NCBI RefSeq assembly: GCF_013359725.1 | Contig: NZ_JABFMW010000013.1 | Location: 1-64,000, forward strand | DNA length: 64,000 nucleotides | DNA from: Pseudarthrobacter sp. C4D7 | GTDB taxonomy: Bacteria > Actinomycetota > Actinomycetes > Actinomycetales > Micrococcaceae | Direction of reading: 5' to 3' | Part shown: positions 25,161 through 33,345 of the stretch, piece after piece | How positions within the stretch are numbered: the first letter of the stretch is position 1 | How the letters are laid out: every line of letters starts with the position of its first letter | Program-made: the position numbers and the translations under genes | Notes under the pieces: generated by a model | Told to the model about the DNA's origin: nothing | Databases searched by the model: none | The model's input: only the letters and a program-made list of their open reading frames with translations

Positions 25161-25710
25161 GGCAATGTGGGCGTTCGGCCGGGTCAGCGGATTTGTGTCG
25201 CTGGCACTCTTCACCGCATCCGTGCTGCTGGGCATCCTGAACCGGTCAGGCCGGCCCTTGCTGGTCCTGCCGCGGTTCTCCATCAGCCTCCTGCACCGGA
25301 ACATTGCACTGCTCGCCACGGTGTTCCTCGGACTGCACGTGGGCTCCCTGCTCCTGGACTCCTTCGCCAAGCTGAACCCGGTGGACATCGTGGTGCCGTT
25401 CCTGGGCTCCTTCCAGCCGTTCTGGCAGGGCCTGGGCACCGCGGCGCTGGACCTTGTCCTGGCCGTGGTGGTGACGGGCCTGCTGCGGCACCGGATCGGG
25501 CAGCGCAGCTTCAAGGCCGTGCACTGGCTCAGCTACGGCATCTGGCCGGTGGCGATGGCACACGCCCTGGGCAACGGCACCGACGTCTCCAGGGGCTGGT
25601 TCCTCCTGCTGGCCGCGGCGTCCGCGGTGGCCGTTGCGGCAGCCCTGCTGTGGCGGCTGAGCCCCTCCTTCCTCGAAACCTCCCATGCCCGGCAAGGAAA
25701 CCTCCCGTGA
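25153..25710 (+). CDS. Ferric-reductase-like di-heme transmembrane protein
   Basis: A 185-residue membrane protein with five or six helices. H48 (LLHRNIA), H62 (GLHVGSL), H124 (AVHWLSYG) and H137 (AMAHALG) form two pairs spaced 14 and 13 residues apart, the pattern that binds two b hemes across the membrane in the ferric reductase/cytochrome b superfamily. It lacks the FAD/NAD domain of full ferric reductases. In this operon the NuoF-like protein and ferredoxin could supply electrons from NADH, and the heme protein could pass them outward. It overlaps both neighbours. Confidence 0.85.
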   Translation: MDEAMWAFGRVSGFVSLALFTASVLLGILNRSGRPLLVLPRFSISLLHRNIALLATVFLGLHVGSLLLDSFAKLNPVDIVVPFLGSFQPFWQGLGTAALDLVLAVVVTGLLRHRIGQRSFKAVHWLSYGIWPVAMAHALGNGTDVSRGWFLLLAAASAVAVAAALLWRLSPSFLETSHARQGNLP

Positions 25711-26975
25711 GCTACGCCAACGACACCTACCCGCAGGTGCCCCTCCATGCCGCAAAGGAGGGCAAAGGCCAGGAACCCCGGCTCCTGGCAGCAGGCCCGG
25801 ACGCGGGCTGGGGGCAGCATCTTGACACCTTTGGGCCCTGGGATCCCCGTTCTGCCGAAACCGGCCTGCTGGAGCAGCTCACGGAGGCCGGCCTGACCGG
25901 ACGGGGCGGAGCCGCTTTCGAAACCTGGCGCAAGGCCACTGCCGCCGCCGGGTCCGGACGGAAAGGCATGTTTACGGCACGGCCGGTAGTGATCGCCAAC
26001 GGCGCAGAAGGCGAACCCCTGAGCTTTAAGGACCGCACCCTCCTCGCCCACGCACCCCACCTGGTCATCGACGGACTGGCGGCCCTGTCCGCGGCCCTGG
26101 GCGGCGCGAGCATGTACGTCTACGCACCGGCGGCCGGTCTTCCCCGCGTGGAACAGGCCGTCGGCGAACGCCCCCGCAGCAAGCGGATCCGCATGGTCCA
26201 GGCCCCCGAAACCTTCATCTCGGGCGAGTCGAGCGCCGTCGTCAACATGATTGCCAACGGCAACGCCGTTCCCACGGACCAGCGCCGCCGCCTCAGCGAA
26301 TCCGGCCTCAACGGCCGGCCCACACTGGTGGTCAACGTTGAAACCCTGGCCCAGGTTGCCCTGATCGCCCGGTTCGGGGCGCCATGGTTCCGCCAGGCCG
26401 GGACCGCAACGGATCCGGGCACACGCCTAGTGTCCGTTTCCGGGCCTGCCCCGGCGCGGGACGTGGTGCTGGAAGTTCCCGGCGGCGCCCAACTCCCGGC
26501 AGTCCTGCGGGAAGCGGGCATGGATCCCGCCGCCCTGTCTGCCGTCCTGGTGGGCGGCTACCATGGCCGCTGGGTTCGCCCCGCCGGGCATGCACTCTCG
26601 CCCGTGGGTCCGCCGGACCGGACTGCCCGGCCGGGCGCAGGCGTGATCCATGCATTGGACCTGCAGGCCTGCGGCATCCAGGCGACGGCGCGGATCGTCA
26701 GCTACCTCGCCGACCAGTCCGCCAGGCAGTGCGGTCCCTGCATGTTCGGCCTGCCGGCCATGGCCTCGGTCCTTAACCGGATTGCCGGCGGGGAAATCAA
26801 TCACCGGCTTGCCGCCGAGCTGGACCGGCTGGGGAAGCTGGTCTCCGGGCGCGGCGCATGCCGGCACCCGGAGGGGACCACCGGCCTGGTCAGCAGCGCC
26901 TTGGAGGTGTTCGCCGCGGACTTCCGCGCCCACCTTTTGGGCTACTGCACCGGACCGGGAGGGGCAGCGGCATGA
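25707..26975 (+). CDS. NuoF/SLBB-type NADH-binding oxidoreductase subunit
   Basis: A 422-residue protein resembling the 51-kDa (NuoF) subunit of complex I. LTGRGGAAFETWRKA (FMN loop), NGAEGEPLSFKDRTLL (NADH/FMN) and ETFISGESSAVVNM match NuoF blocks in order. The Fe-S region is altered: RQCGPCMFG (about residue 342) keeps two of the three clustered Cys, and GACRHPEG (about 385) supplies a later one. It probably oxidises NADH in the cytosol and passes electrons to the ferredoxin or heme protein encoded beside it. GTG 25707 overlaps the previous TGA. Confidence 0.83.
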   Translation: MSYANDTYPQVPLHAAKEGKGQEPRLLAAGPDAGWGQHLDTFGPWDPRSAETGLLEQLTEAGLTGRGGAAFETWRKATAAAGSGRKGMFTARPVVIANGAEGEPLSFKDRTLLAHAPHLVIDGLAALSAALGGASMYVYAPAAGLPRVEQAVGERPRSKRIRMVQAPETFISGESSAVVNMIANGNAVPTDQRRRLSESGLNGRPTLVVNVETLAQVALIARFGAPWFRQAGTATDPGTRLVSVSGPAPARDVVLEVPGGAQLPAVLREAGMDPAALSAVLVGGYHGRWVRPAGHALSPVGPPDRTARPGAGVIHALDLQACGIQATARIVSYLADQSARQCGPCMFGLPAMASVLNRIAGGEINHRLAAELDRLGKLVSGRGACRHPEGTTGLVSSALEVFAADFRAHLLGYCTGPGGAAA

Positions 26976-27232
26976 CAACCCACCTGCACATCGACTGGAC
27001 CAGCTGCGACGGCCGCGGCCTGTGCACCGAACTGCTGCCCGGTGTGCTGGACCGGGACGACTGGGGCTACCCGCTGGCGCGCGGAAAGTCGGGCCGGGAA
27101 CGGACCGATGTCCCGCTGCGCGATGCAGACCGGGAAGCCGCACACGAAGCCGTCCGCCTGTGCCCCAAGTTGGCCCTCAGCCTGTGGGACGGGGAGAAGC
27201 CGGAACCGGGCAGGCGCCGGCCCGGGCAATGA
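26972..27232 (+). CDS. Three-cysteine ferredoxin
   Basis: An 86-residue acidic protein. C12 and C18 (SCDGRGLC) and C64 (VRLCPKLAL) are the only cysteines, the arrangement of small [3Fe-4S] ferredoxins in actinobacteria (often paired with P450s). Here it is the last gene of the ApbE/heme/NuoF-like operon, overlapping the previous stop as ATGA, so it is more likely an electron carrier for that chain. The C-terminus is Pro/Arg-rich. Confidence 0.85.
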   Translation: MTTHLHIDWTSCDGRGLCTELLPGVLDRDDWGYPLARGKSGRERTDVPLRDADREAAHEAVRLCPKLALSLWDGEKPEPGRRRPGQ

Positions 27233-27249
27233 AGCCAAGCCGGGGACAC

Positions 27250-27255
27250 TAAGAT
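27250..27255 (+). promoter_or_regulatory. -10 box of leaderless dnaG transcript
   Basis: TAAGAT lies six bases before the GTG start of dnaG and there is no Shine-Dalgarno. This spacing places the transcription start at or next to the start codon, as expected for a leaderless mRNA. Confidence 0.6.
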
Positions 27256-27261
27256 TGCTGT

Positions 27262-29205
27262 GTGGCTGGGCTGATAAAACGTGAAGATATTGACGAAGTA
27301 CGCCAGCGCACGGACATCAAGGAAGTGGTTGACGGCTACGTCACGCTCAAGGGCGCCGGGCTGGGAACCTTCAAGGGCCTGTGCCCCTTCCATGACGAGC
27401 GCTCGCCGTCTTTCACCGTCCGCCCCCAGGTGGGCCGCTACCACTGCTTCGGCTGCGGCGAGGACGGCGATGTCATCGCCTTCGTCCAAAAACAGGACCA
27501 CAGCTCCTTCCAGGAAGCCGTGGAGAAACTCGCATCCCGGATCGGCTACGAGCTCCGCTACGAAGACGGCGGCACCGGCCCCAACCGTGAGGAAGTGGGC
27601 CGCCGCCAACGGCTGCTGGACGCACACAAGATCGCCGACGAATTCTTCCGGGCGCAGATGCTCACGCCCGGTGCCGCCACCGCCCGCAACTTCCTGTTTG
27701 GCCGCGGTTTCGACCGGGCCGCCGCGGAACACTTCGGCTGCGGCTACGCGCCCCAGGGGTGGGACAGCCTCCTGAAGCACCTCCGCGGCCGAGGCTTCAC
27801 CGATGCCGAACTCAAGCTCACCGGAATGTTCAGCGAAGGAAACCGGGGCATCTACGACCGCTTCCGCGGCCGCCTCATCTGGCCCATCAAGGACATGGCC
27901 GGCGACACCATCGGCTTCGGCGCGCGCAAGCTGTATGAGGATGACCAGGGCCCCAAGTACCTCAACACCCCCGAGACGACCCTCTACAAGAAGTCCCAAG
28001 TCCTGTACGGCATCGACCTCGCCAAGAAGAGCATCGCCAAGGACCGGCAGCTGGTGGTGGTGGAAGGCTACACGGACGTCATGGCCTGCCACCTTGCCGG
28101 AATTACGACGGCGGTAGCCACCTGCGGCACGGCGTTCGGCACCGAGCACATCAAGATCGCCCGCCGCCTGCTCTCCGACGACGGCACCGGGGGAGAAGTG
28201 GTGTTCACCTTCGACGGCGACGCCGCCGGCCAGAAGGCAGCCCTCCGGGCCTTCGAGGAGGACCAGCGCTTCACCGCCCAGACCTACGTGGCCGTGGAAC
28301 CGACGGGCGCCGACCCCTGCGACCTCCGCCTCAGCCGGGGGGACGAGGCCGTGCACGCCCTTATCCAGTCCCGGCGGCCGCTGTTCGAGTTCGCCATCCG
28401 CAGCACGCTGAAGCAGTTCAACCTGGACACCGTTGAGGGCCGCGTGCAGGGACTGAAGGCATCGGTGCCGGTGGTGGCCGCCATCCGTGACGCCTCCACC
28501 CGTACGGGCTACTGCCAGGCCCTGACCGGCTGGCTGGGCATGCCTGACCCCAACGAGGTCCTGCGCATGGTCACTGCAGAAGTAAAGAACGCCGGAAAAC
28601 GCGGCGACGCCGGACGCCCCCCTGCTCCGGGCCAGCCTCAGCCGGGCGGCCCCTCCAGTCAAGCCCCCGCCCAGGCCGGCGCACCCGGCGTGGCTGCCGG
28701 GCCGTCGTCGGGCGTTGTCCCCTCCTTCCACCGCCCGGACCCGCGTGACCCGGTGGCCTCCATGGAACGGCAGGCGCTGGAAGTGGCCCTGCAGCAGCCC
28801 GCCCTGTTGGCCGGCGGTGTCTGGGACCGTTTTGCCGCCGCCCGGTTCGCCATTCCCGCCTTCCAGGCCGTGCATGACGCCATGCGCGCTACGGGCCCCG
28901 GCCTTACCGTCGATCCGGTGCGCTGGGTGGAGCACGTCATGCATGAGGTTCCCGAGCCCCTCCGGCCGCTGGTGTCCGAGCTCGCCGTCGTGCCGCTGCC
29001 GGCCCACACGGAGGAAGCGGTGTTGAAGTATTGCCGCGACATCCTGTCCCGGCTGTTCGAACTCCAGATCACCCGGGTCAAGGCGGACAAGATGGGCCAG
29101 CTGCAGCGCCTTGACGCCGCGGCGGACCCGGAGACCTACCAGCGGCTTAACCGCGAGCTGATGATGCTGGAAATGGAACGCCGGGCCCTGCGGGCGGAGT
29201 CGTAG
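27262..29205 (+). CDS. dnaG: DNA primase
   Basis: A 647-residue primase that makes RNA primers at the replication fork. The zinc finger uses C41, H44, C62 and C65 (LCPFHDE, HCFGCGE). The TOPRIM catalytic core includes VVVEGYTDVMA (near residue 266) and FTFDGDAAGQKA. After a Pro/Gln-rich linker (about 450-480) the C-terminal helicase-binding domain follows (ERQALEVALQQPALL). The start is GTG 27262, preceded by a -10 box and no ribosome-binding site. Length is usual for actinobacteria. Confidence 0.95.
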   Translation: MAGLIKREDIDEVRQRTDIKEVVDGYVTLKGAGLGTFKGLCPFHDERSPSFTVRPQVGRYHCFGCGEDGDVIAFVQKQDHSSFQEAVEKLASRIGYELRYEDGGTGPNREEVGRRQRLLDAHKIADEFFRAQMLTPGAATARNFLFGRGFDRAAAEHFGCGYAPQGWDSLLKHLRGRGFTDAELKLTGMFSEGNRGIYDRFRGRLIWPIKDMAGDTIGFGARKLYEDDQGPKYLNTPETTLYKKSQVLYGIDLAKKSIAKDRQLVVVEGYTDVMACHLAGITTAVATCGTAFGTEHIKIARRLLSDDGTGGEVVFTFDGDAAGQKAALRAFEEDQRFTAQTYVAVEPTGADPCDLRLSRGDEAVHALIQSRRPLFEFAIRSTLKQFNLDTVEGRVQGLKASVPVVAAIRDASTRTGYCQALTGWLGMPDPNEVLRMVTAEVKNAGKRGDAGRPPAPGQPQPGGPSSQAPAQAGAPGVAAGPSSGVVPSFHRPDPRDPVASMERQALEVALQQPALLAGGVWDRFAAARFAIPAFQAVHDAMRATGPGLTVDPVRWVEHVMHEVPEPLRPLVSELAVVPLPAHTEEAVLKYCRDILSRLFELQITRVKADKMGQLQRLDAAADPETYQRLNRELMMLEMERRALRAES

Positions 29206-29300
29206 GCCCGGCCCGGTCCGCGGACCAGGGGGTGGGTCAGGTCACGGCCACCCGATTTCGTTTCCGCGCCAACTGTTTGCTAGGCTAATACCCGCTTCAT

Positions 29301-29373
29301 TCCTCCTTAGCTCAATTGGCAGAGCATTCGACTGTTAATCGAAGGGTTGCTGGTTCAAGTCCAGCAGGAGGAG
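29301..29373 (+). tRNA. tRNA-Asn (GTT), copy 1
   Basis: A 73-base cloverleaf. Acceptor TCCTCCT pairs with AGGAGGA with discriminator G; the D-arm is AGCTCAATTGGCAGAGC; the anticodon loop is CTGTTAA with anticodon GTT; the T-arm is GCTGG-TTCAAGT-CCAGC. No CCA is encoded. TAATAC (29286-29291) is a likely -10 box. An intrinsic terminator follows directly. Confidence 0.96.
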
Positions 29374-29380
29374 CTTCCAT

Positions 29381-29411
29381 CCCCGTTCCGGCCTCCGGAA
29401 CGGGGATTTTT
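29381..29411 (+). terminator. Intrinsic terminator of tRNA-Asn copy 1
   Basis: CCCCGTTCCGG (29381-29391) pairs perfectly with CCGGAACGGGG (29395-29405) around CCT and is followed by ATTTTT. Confidence 0.92.
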
Positions 29412-29495
29412 GTTTCCCGGCCGGGCCGTCAAGGCCCGGATAACCGCCGATTTCCCATGGGCCGGAATCCTTTGCTAATGTCATACCTGCTTCAT

Positions 29496-29568
29496 TCCTC
29501 CTTAGCTCAATTGGCAGAGCATTCGACTGTTAATCGAAGGGTTGCTGGTTCAAGTCCAGCAGGAGGAG
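29496..29568 (+). tRNA. tRNA-Asn (GTT), copy 2
   Basis: The 73 bases are identical to copy 1. Upstream, TCATAC (29481-29486) holds the same nine-base spacing to the tRNA as TAATAC in copy 1, and CTTCAT directly before the gene is shared. The copies are 195 bases apart and each has its own terminator. Confidence 0.96.
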
Positions 29569-29576
29569 CGCAACGA

Positions 29577-29615
29577 AAATCCCCGTTCCTCCAGCTGGAG
29601 GGACGGGGATTTTTT
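29577..29615. terminator. Bidirectional terminator after tRNA-Asn copy 2
   Basis: CCCCGTTCCTCCAG (29581-29594) pairs with CTGGAGGGACGGGG (29595-29608) with one mismatch, flanked by AAAAT on the left and ATTTTTT on the right. It can end the tRNA transcript and also that of the convergent gene at 29638-30045. Confidence 0.88.
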
Positions 29616-29637
29616 CTTTCCGCGGGTGGGAATCTGG

Positions 29638-30045
29638 TCAAACGAAATCCATTTCCACCTGCAGGAATCTTTCCGCTTCCGCGATGGCCGCCTCAAAGGC
29701 CTCCCGCTCCGTGGGGGACTTCCGGGGCTCGCGCGGGCTCCACTCGTGCGGCGCGGAGTGGATCCGGACGAAGCCGGAGTCCGGGGGAGCGTAGAAAATC
29801 CCGAAGCGCTGCACCGGCCATTCCGGCGACGTTTCCGGGGCTACCAGCAGGGCCGCGTTGAAGGCGGGATTGAACCACTGGGCGATGGGCCGGCGTCGGT
29901 CCTCCGTGAACAGGCCCGCCGCGTACAGCGCCGCCGACTGCTGTCCTGCCTGCGCGCACAGCCGCTCCCACCACAGTGGCAGGATCCGGGCGTCGCACCG
30001 TTGCCATGTGGCCGGAAGTGGCGGTTGGTTCTGCCAGCTGGGCAC
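29638..30045 (-). CDS. Conserved-looking hypothetical protein
   Basis: A 135-residue soluble protein that I do not recognise. It is Trp-rich at the start (PSWQNQPPLPATWQRCDARI), with a central ARG-rich helix and an acidic end (TEREAFEAAIAEAERFLQ) that looks helical. There is no signal peptide, membrane segment or metal motif. It has normal codon use for the window and a shared terminator downstream, which argue for a real gene. The start ATG 30045 has no strong ribosome site. Confidence 0.55.
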   Translation of the reverse strand: MPSWQNQPPLPATWQRCDARILPLWWERLCAQAGQQSAALYAAGLFTEDRRRPIAQWFNPAFNAALLVAPETSPEWPVQRFGIFYAPPDSGFVRIHSAPHEWSPREPRKSPTEREAFEAAIAEAERFLQVEMDFV

Positions 30046-30123
30046 GGCATTATTTTATCGCGCCGGTGTGCCTGGCGGCAGGGAATGCCGCAGCGGCCCG
30101 CCGCATGGACCGCGGCGGGGCGT

Positions 30124-30303
30124 TCAGCGGCGTCTGCGGGATCCTGGATTGACCCGGTACAGGATGGCGGCGCCTGCCAGCGTCCCCAGGATGATTCCCC
30201 AGGCGGGGTTGCCCACGGCGCGCCCGGCGAAATAGCCAACGACGCCGCCGAGCACCGCCCCGAGGAAGAGGCCCCGTCCATTCCGGTGCGGTGTGCGGGT
30301 CAC
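30124..30303 (-). CDS. Small glycine-zipper membrane protein
   Basis: A 59-residue protein, start GTG 30303 with AAAGG six bases upstream. After VTRTPHRNGR there are two short hydrophobic segments with small-residue spacing (LFLGAVLGGVVGYFAGRAVG and WGIILGTLAGAAILY) and a basic end (NPGSRRRR). This is a two-helix hairpin of the glycine-zipper kind. Function unknown. A longer frame through it to 30735 is a shadow of the efflux gene. Confidence 0.6.
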   Translation of the reverse strand: MTRTPHRNGRGLFLGAVLGGVVGYFAGRAVGNPAWGIILGTLAGAAILYRVNPGSRRRR

Positions 30304-30368
30304 GGGTTGCCTTTCGAAAGGGGCGGCAGGCGGGGGCGGAACGCCGGCGCCAGGTAGGGGAGTGTGGC

Positions 30369-31598
30369 TCAGTGGATCGAGGGTACCGTGCGTGGCCGGA
30401 CCACCAGCCACAACGCGGCGATCGCCAGCAGGATGCAGGCCGCCTGGACTGCTCCCATGGGTGCTGCGCTGGTGATGCCAAGCCAGCCCACCACGGGGGA
30501 GATGAGCCCGGCCATGAGGAATGTCGCGGCGCCAAGCAATGAGGCTGCGGTTCCCGCCTGGCCCGCGTGCCCGGCCAGGGCCAGCACCTGGACGCAGGGG
30601 AACATGAAGCCGGTTCCCAGGATGTAGAACCACAGTGGGACCATGACCCCCCACAGCCCCAGGCCCGCCCGGTCGAAGACGACGATCAACAGGGCCATCA
30701 GGAACATCCAGGCAGTGGCGCAGGCCAGGATCCACTGTGGTGGAACAATCCTGATCAGCCGTGAGCTGGTCTGGACGCCGGCCACGATGCCCAGGGAATT
30801 GATGCCGAAGAGCAGCCCGTACTGCTGGGCGGAGAACCCGAACACATCCTGGAAGAGGAATGGCGAGGCCGACAGGTAGGTGAAGAGGCCGCCGAAATTG
30901 AAGCCCGCCACCATCAGCAGCCCCACGAAGATCCGGTCGGTGAACAGCGTCCGGTAGCGTTGCCGCGCGGTCATGCCGCTCCGGCCCCGCTTCTCCGGCG
31001 GAAGCGTTTCACGCACCAGGAGCAGGGCGGCCACGATCACCAGGGATCCATAGGCGGCAAGAAACACGAAGATTCCCGGCCACGGCATCACCAACAGCAG
31101 CTGCGAGCCGATCACAGGGGCCAGGATGGGTGCCAGCCCGTTGACCAGAGCCATCCGGGAGAACATCCGCACCATGGCGTACCCGGAAAACAGGTCGCGG
31201 ACCATCGCCATGGCCACCACGCCGCCGCCTGCCGCGCCCACGCCCATCAGCACGCGGAAGATGCCCAGCGTGTTGATGTCCGTGGATAAGGCGGCCCCCA
31301 CTGATGCTGCGATATGCACCGCCGTGGCCAGGATCAGCGGAGTCCGCCGGCCGAACTTGTCGCTGAACGGTCCCACCACCAGCTGTCCGAACGCGAAACC
31401 AACCGTGGTGCCCGCCAACGTGAGCTGGACCTGCGCCTCGGTCACCCCCAAGCTTGCCTCCAGCGCCGGGAAGGCAGGCAGGTAAAGATCAATGGTGAAT
31501 GGGCCGAGCGCCGTCAGGGCGCCCAGGAGGAGGATGTACAGAAGCTTCCGGCGGCGGGTCAGCAGGTCGCCGGGATTGGGGGAAGTGGTCACGGACAC
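30369..31598 (-). CDS. Bcr/CflA-family MFS efflux transporter
   Basis: A 409-residue drug:H+ antiporter with 12 helices. LGPFTIDLYLPAFPALEASL in helix 1, QLVVGPFSDKFGRRTPLI (motif A) and a motif-C-like helix with GLAPILAPVIGSQLL are typical of Bcr/CflA pumps, which export compounds such as bicyclomycin, chloramphenicol or sulfonamides. The native substrate is not known. GTG 31598 is preferred (AGGA five bases before); the frame is open to 31751 but the extra part is basic and not membrane-like. TAGGAT just upstream could also serve as a -10 box for a leaderless start. Confidence 0.87.
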   Translation of the reverse strand: MSVTTSPNPGDLLTRRRKLLYILLLGALTALGPFTIDLYLPAFPALEASLGVTEAQVQLTLAGTTVGFAFGQLVVGPFSDKFGRRTPLILATAVHIAASVGAALSTDINTLGIFRVLMGVGAAGGGVVAMAMVRDLFSGYAMVRMFSRMALVNGLAPILAPVIGSQLLLVMPWPGIFVFLAAYGSLVIVAALLLVRETLPPEKRGRSGMTARQRYRTLFTDRIFVGLLMVAGFNFGGLFTYLSASPFLFQDVFGFSAQQYGLLFGINSLGIVAGVQTSSRLIRIVPPQWILACATAWMFLMALLIVVFDRAGLGLWGVMVPLWFYILGTGFMFPCVQVLALAGHAGQAGTAASLLGAATFLMAGLISPVVGWLGITSAAPMGAVQAACILLAIAALWLVVRPRTVPSIH

Positions 31599-31771
31599 CA
31601 ATCCTAGGCCTGGCCAGGGCTGTTTTTGCAGCGTTGTAGGCCGCGCCGTCCGGCAAGCCCCCAAGGCCGCCCTGAACCTCAATGGTAGTTTTGGTGGCGT
31701 GGACTGTGCGGCTGCACATTTCCGCAGCAAACGGATGCAGTATCGACTCATGAACCAGTAAGGCGGAACCG

Positions 31772-32623
31772 ATGAGCGGACGTCACAGCGGGCGTACCAG
31801 CCCGGGATTGCGCATCACCGCGCTGCCCGGAACGGCAAGACTCCTTTTCCGGTTGGCACCGCGCCAGCTCAACGACGAGATCGCCTTCGCCAAGATTGAA
31901 CTTAAGCGCAAGGGCATCCAGGTAGGGGTGGCAGCGGCCTTCTTCGCCGTGGCTCTGCTTTTCCTCGCCCTGCTGGTGGTCGGACTGATCGTCGCGGCCA
32001 TCATGGGTCTGGCCACCATCATGCCCGCCTGGCTGGCGGCACTGCTGGTCTCCGCTGCCTTCCTGCTGATAGCCCTCGTCGGGGGACTGGTGGGCCTGGC
32101 CAGGTTCAAGAAAGCCATGCCGCTCTTGCCGGAGGAAACCATCCGCGGCATCCGGCACGACATCGGCGTAGCCCGCGAAGGCTCCGCCTTCAACCCGGCT
32201 GTCCTGGATCCGGACAGCCCGGAGGCCAAGGCCGCGAAGGCCGCCAAGGCGGAAGCGGCAGCCAAGGCAAAAGCGGAAAAGGAAGCCAAGGCGGCCCAGC
32301 ACGACCAGGAGTTCCCGCACGCATCCGAACCCGAGCTGGCGCGCCGCCTGAGCCAGCGTCGCCACCACCTCACCGAGGCCCGCGACGAACTCGGCACTGA
32401 GCTCGACGTCAAGACCCAGGCCCGCTACGTGCTGGCGGCCGCCCAGGCCAAGGCGCGTGAGGGCCAGGTACTGGCGCAGCACGGTGTGGATGCGGCCGGG
32501 CAGCGGTTTGCTGCGTTGTCGGAATCCGCAGACCTGCCGCGGCGGTGGAAGCCGCTGGCCGCCTTCGTTGCCGCCGGTACGGTCCTGGTGGTCCTCCTGC
32601 GCAGGCTGCTGCGCGCCGGCTAG
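31772..32623 (+). CDS. Actinobacterial Holin-X / DUF3618-type membrane protein
   Basis: A 283-residue protein. Two adjacent hydrophobic helices (about residues 50-75 and 83-108) after an amphipathic segment (LNDEIAFAKIELKRKGIQVG) match the putative actinobacterial Holin-X family, which despite its name is not phage-linked. A Lys/Ala/Glu-rich coiled segment (about 150-180, AKAAKAEAAAKAKAEKEAK) leads to a DUF3618-like segment (RRHHLTEARDELGTELDVKT) and a final helix ending in RRLLRAG. Function unknown; probably envelope-associated. GGCGG before ATG 31772. Confidence 0.72.
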   Translation: MSGRHSGRTSPGLRITALPGTARLLFRLAPRQLNDEIAFAKIELKRKGIQVGVAAAFFAVALLFLALLVVGLIVAAIMGLATIMPAWLAALLVSAAFLLIALVGGLVGLARFKKAMPLLPEETIRGIRHDIGVAREGSAFNPAVLDPDSPEAKAAKAAKAEAAAKAKAEKEAKAAQHDQEFPHASEPELARRLSQRRHHLTEARDELGTELDVKTQARYVLAAAQAKAREGQVLAQHGVDAAGQRFAALSESADLPRRWKPLAAFVAAGTVLVVLLRRLLRAG

Positions 32624-32721
32624 GTCCCTGGTCCGCCCAACAGTCCGGCGGACACTGAATCCGCCTACGAAGTCATCACCGAGAGACCGCGCCGCGGCGC
32701 AGCAGGAAGGAGTGGGGACGG

Positions 32722-33345
32722 GTGAAGTTCATTGGTGCAGGCGCCCGCCCCGGCCGTCCCCAGGTGGACCACGACCGCTTGGCCACCATCCCCAACCTGC
32801 TCACCGTGGTGCGGTTCATGGGTGTTCCGCTCTTCATGTGGCTTGTCCTGGCGCAAAAGGAATACGGGGCCGGCGTCATTGTCCTGGCCGTCATGGCAGG
32901 AACCGACTGGATCGACGGCTATATCGCCCGTCGGTTCGACCAGGCCTCCAAGCTCGGCAGGGTCCTTGACCCGATCGCCGACCGCCTCGCCCTGCTCTCG
33001 GTAGCCTTCACACTGGTAATTGCCGGCGTCGTGCACTGGCTGTACCTGGCGGCGCTGGTAGTGCCCGATGCTGTCCTGCTGGTCCTCACGCTCTCCCTCT
33101 TCCGCGGCCATCCGGACCTCCCGGTCAGCGTGGTGGGGAAGGTAAGGACCGGGCTGCTGCTCCTGGGCACCCCGCTGCTGGTCCTCTCCCGTTTGGATAC
33201 CAACATCTCCGGCCAGCTCTTCGTTGCCGCCTGGGTGGTCCTGGGCCTTGGCATGGTGGGACACTGGATTGCCGCGTACAACTACTTCTGGGCCATGCTG
33301 CGCAAGGGCGGGGCCTTGAAACAGCACGACGGCGGGAACGGCTGA
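32722..33345 (+). CDS. CDP-alcohol phosphatidyltransferase family protein
   Basis: A 207-residue membrane enzyme. The family signature is complete: D62, D65, G66, A69, R70, G79, D83 and D87 within DWIDGYIARRF and KLGRVLDPIAD. These residues bind the CDP-diacylglycerol and metal ions. It should transfer a phosphatidyl group to an alcohol such as glycerol phosphate or inositol phosphate; the acceptor cannot be told. About six helices. GTG 32722 follows AAGGAG at a distance of about seven. Its stop overlaps the start of the next gene (TGATG). Confidence 0.85.
   Translation: MKFIGAGARPGRPQVDHDRLATIPNLLTVVRFMGVPLFMWLVLAQKEYGAGVIVLAVMAGTDWIDGYIARRFDQASKLGRVLDPIADRLALLSVAFTLVIAGVVHWLYLAALVVPDAVLLVLTLSLFRGHPDLPVSVVGKVRTGLLLLGTPLLVLSRLDTNISGQLFVAAWVVLGLGMVGHWIAAYNYFWAMLRKGGALKQHDGGNG

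Noticed and set aside
29301-29568. Paired tRNA-Asn genes as attachment sites of a mobile element
   Set aside because: The 122 bases between them hold only a terminator and promoter; no integrase lies nearby.
30124-30735. A 203-residue frame containing the small membrane protein
   Set aside because: Most of it is antisense-free but out of frame with the efflux gene on the same strand; only the last 59 residues look like protein and have their own start.
31772-32623. Holin-like protein as a sign of a prophage
   Set aside because: Holin-X proteins are normal chromosomal membrane proteins in actinobacteria; no phage genes are near.
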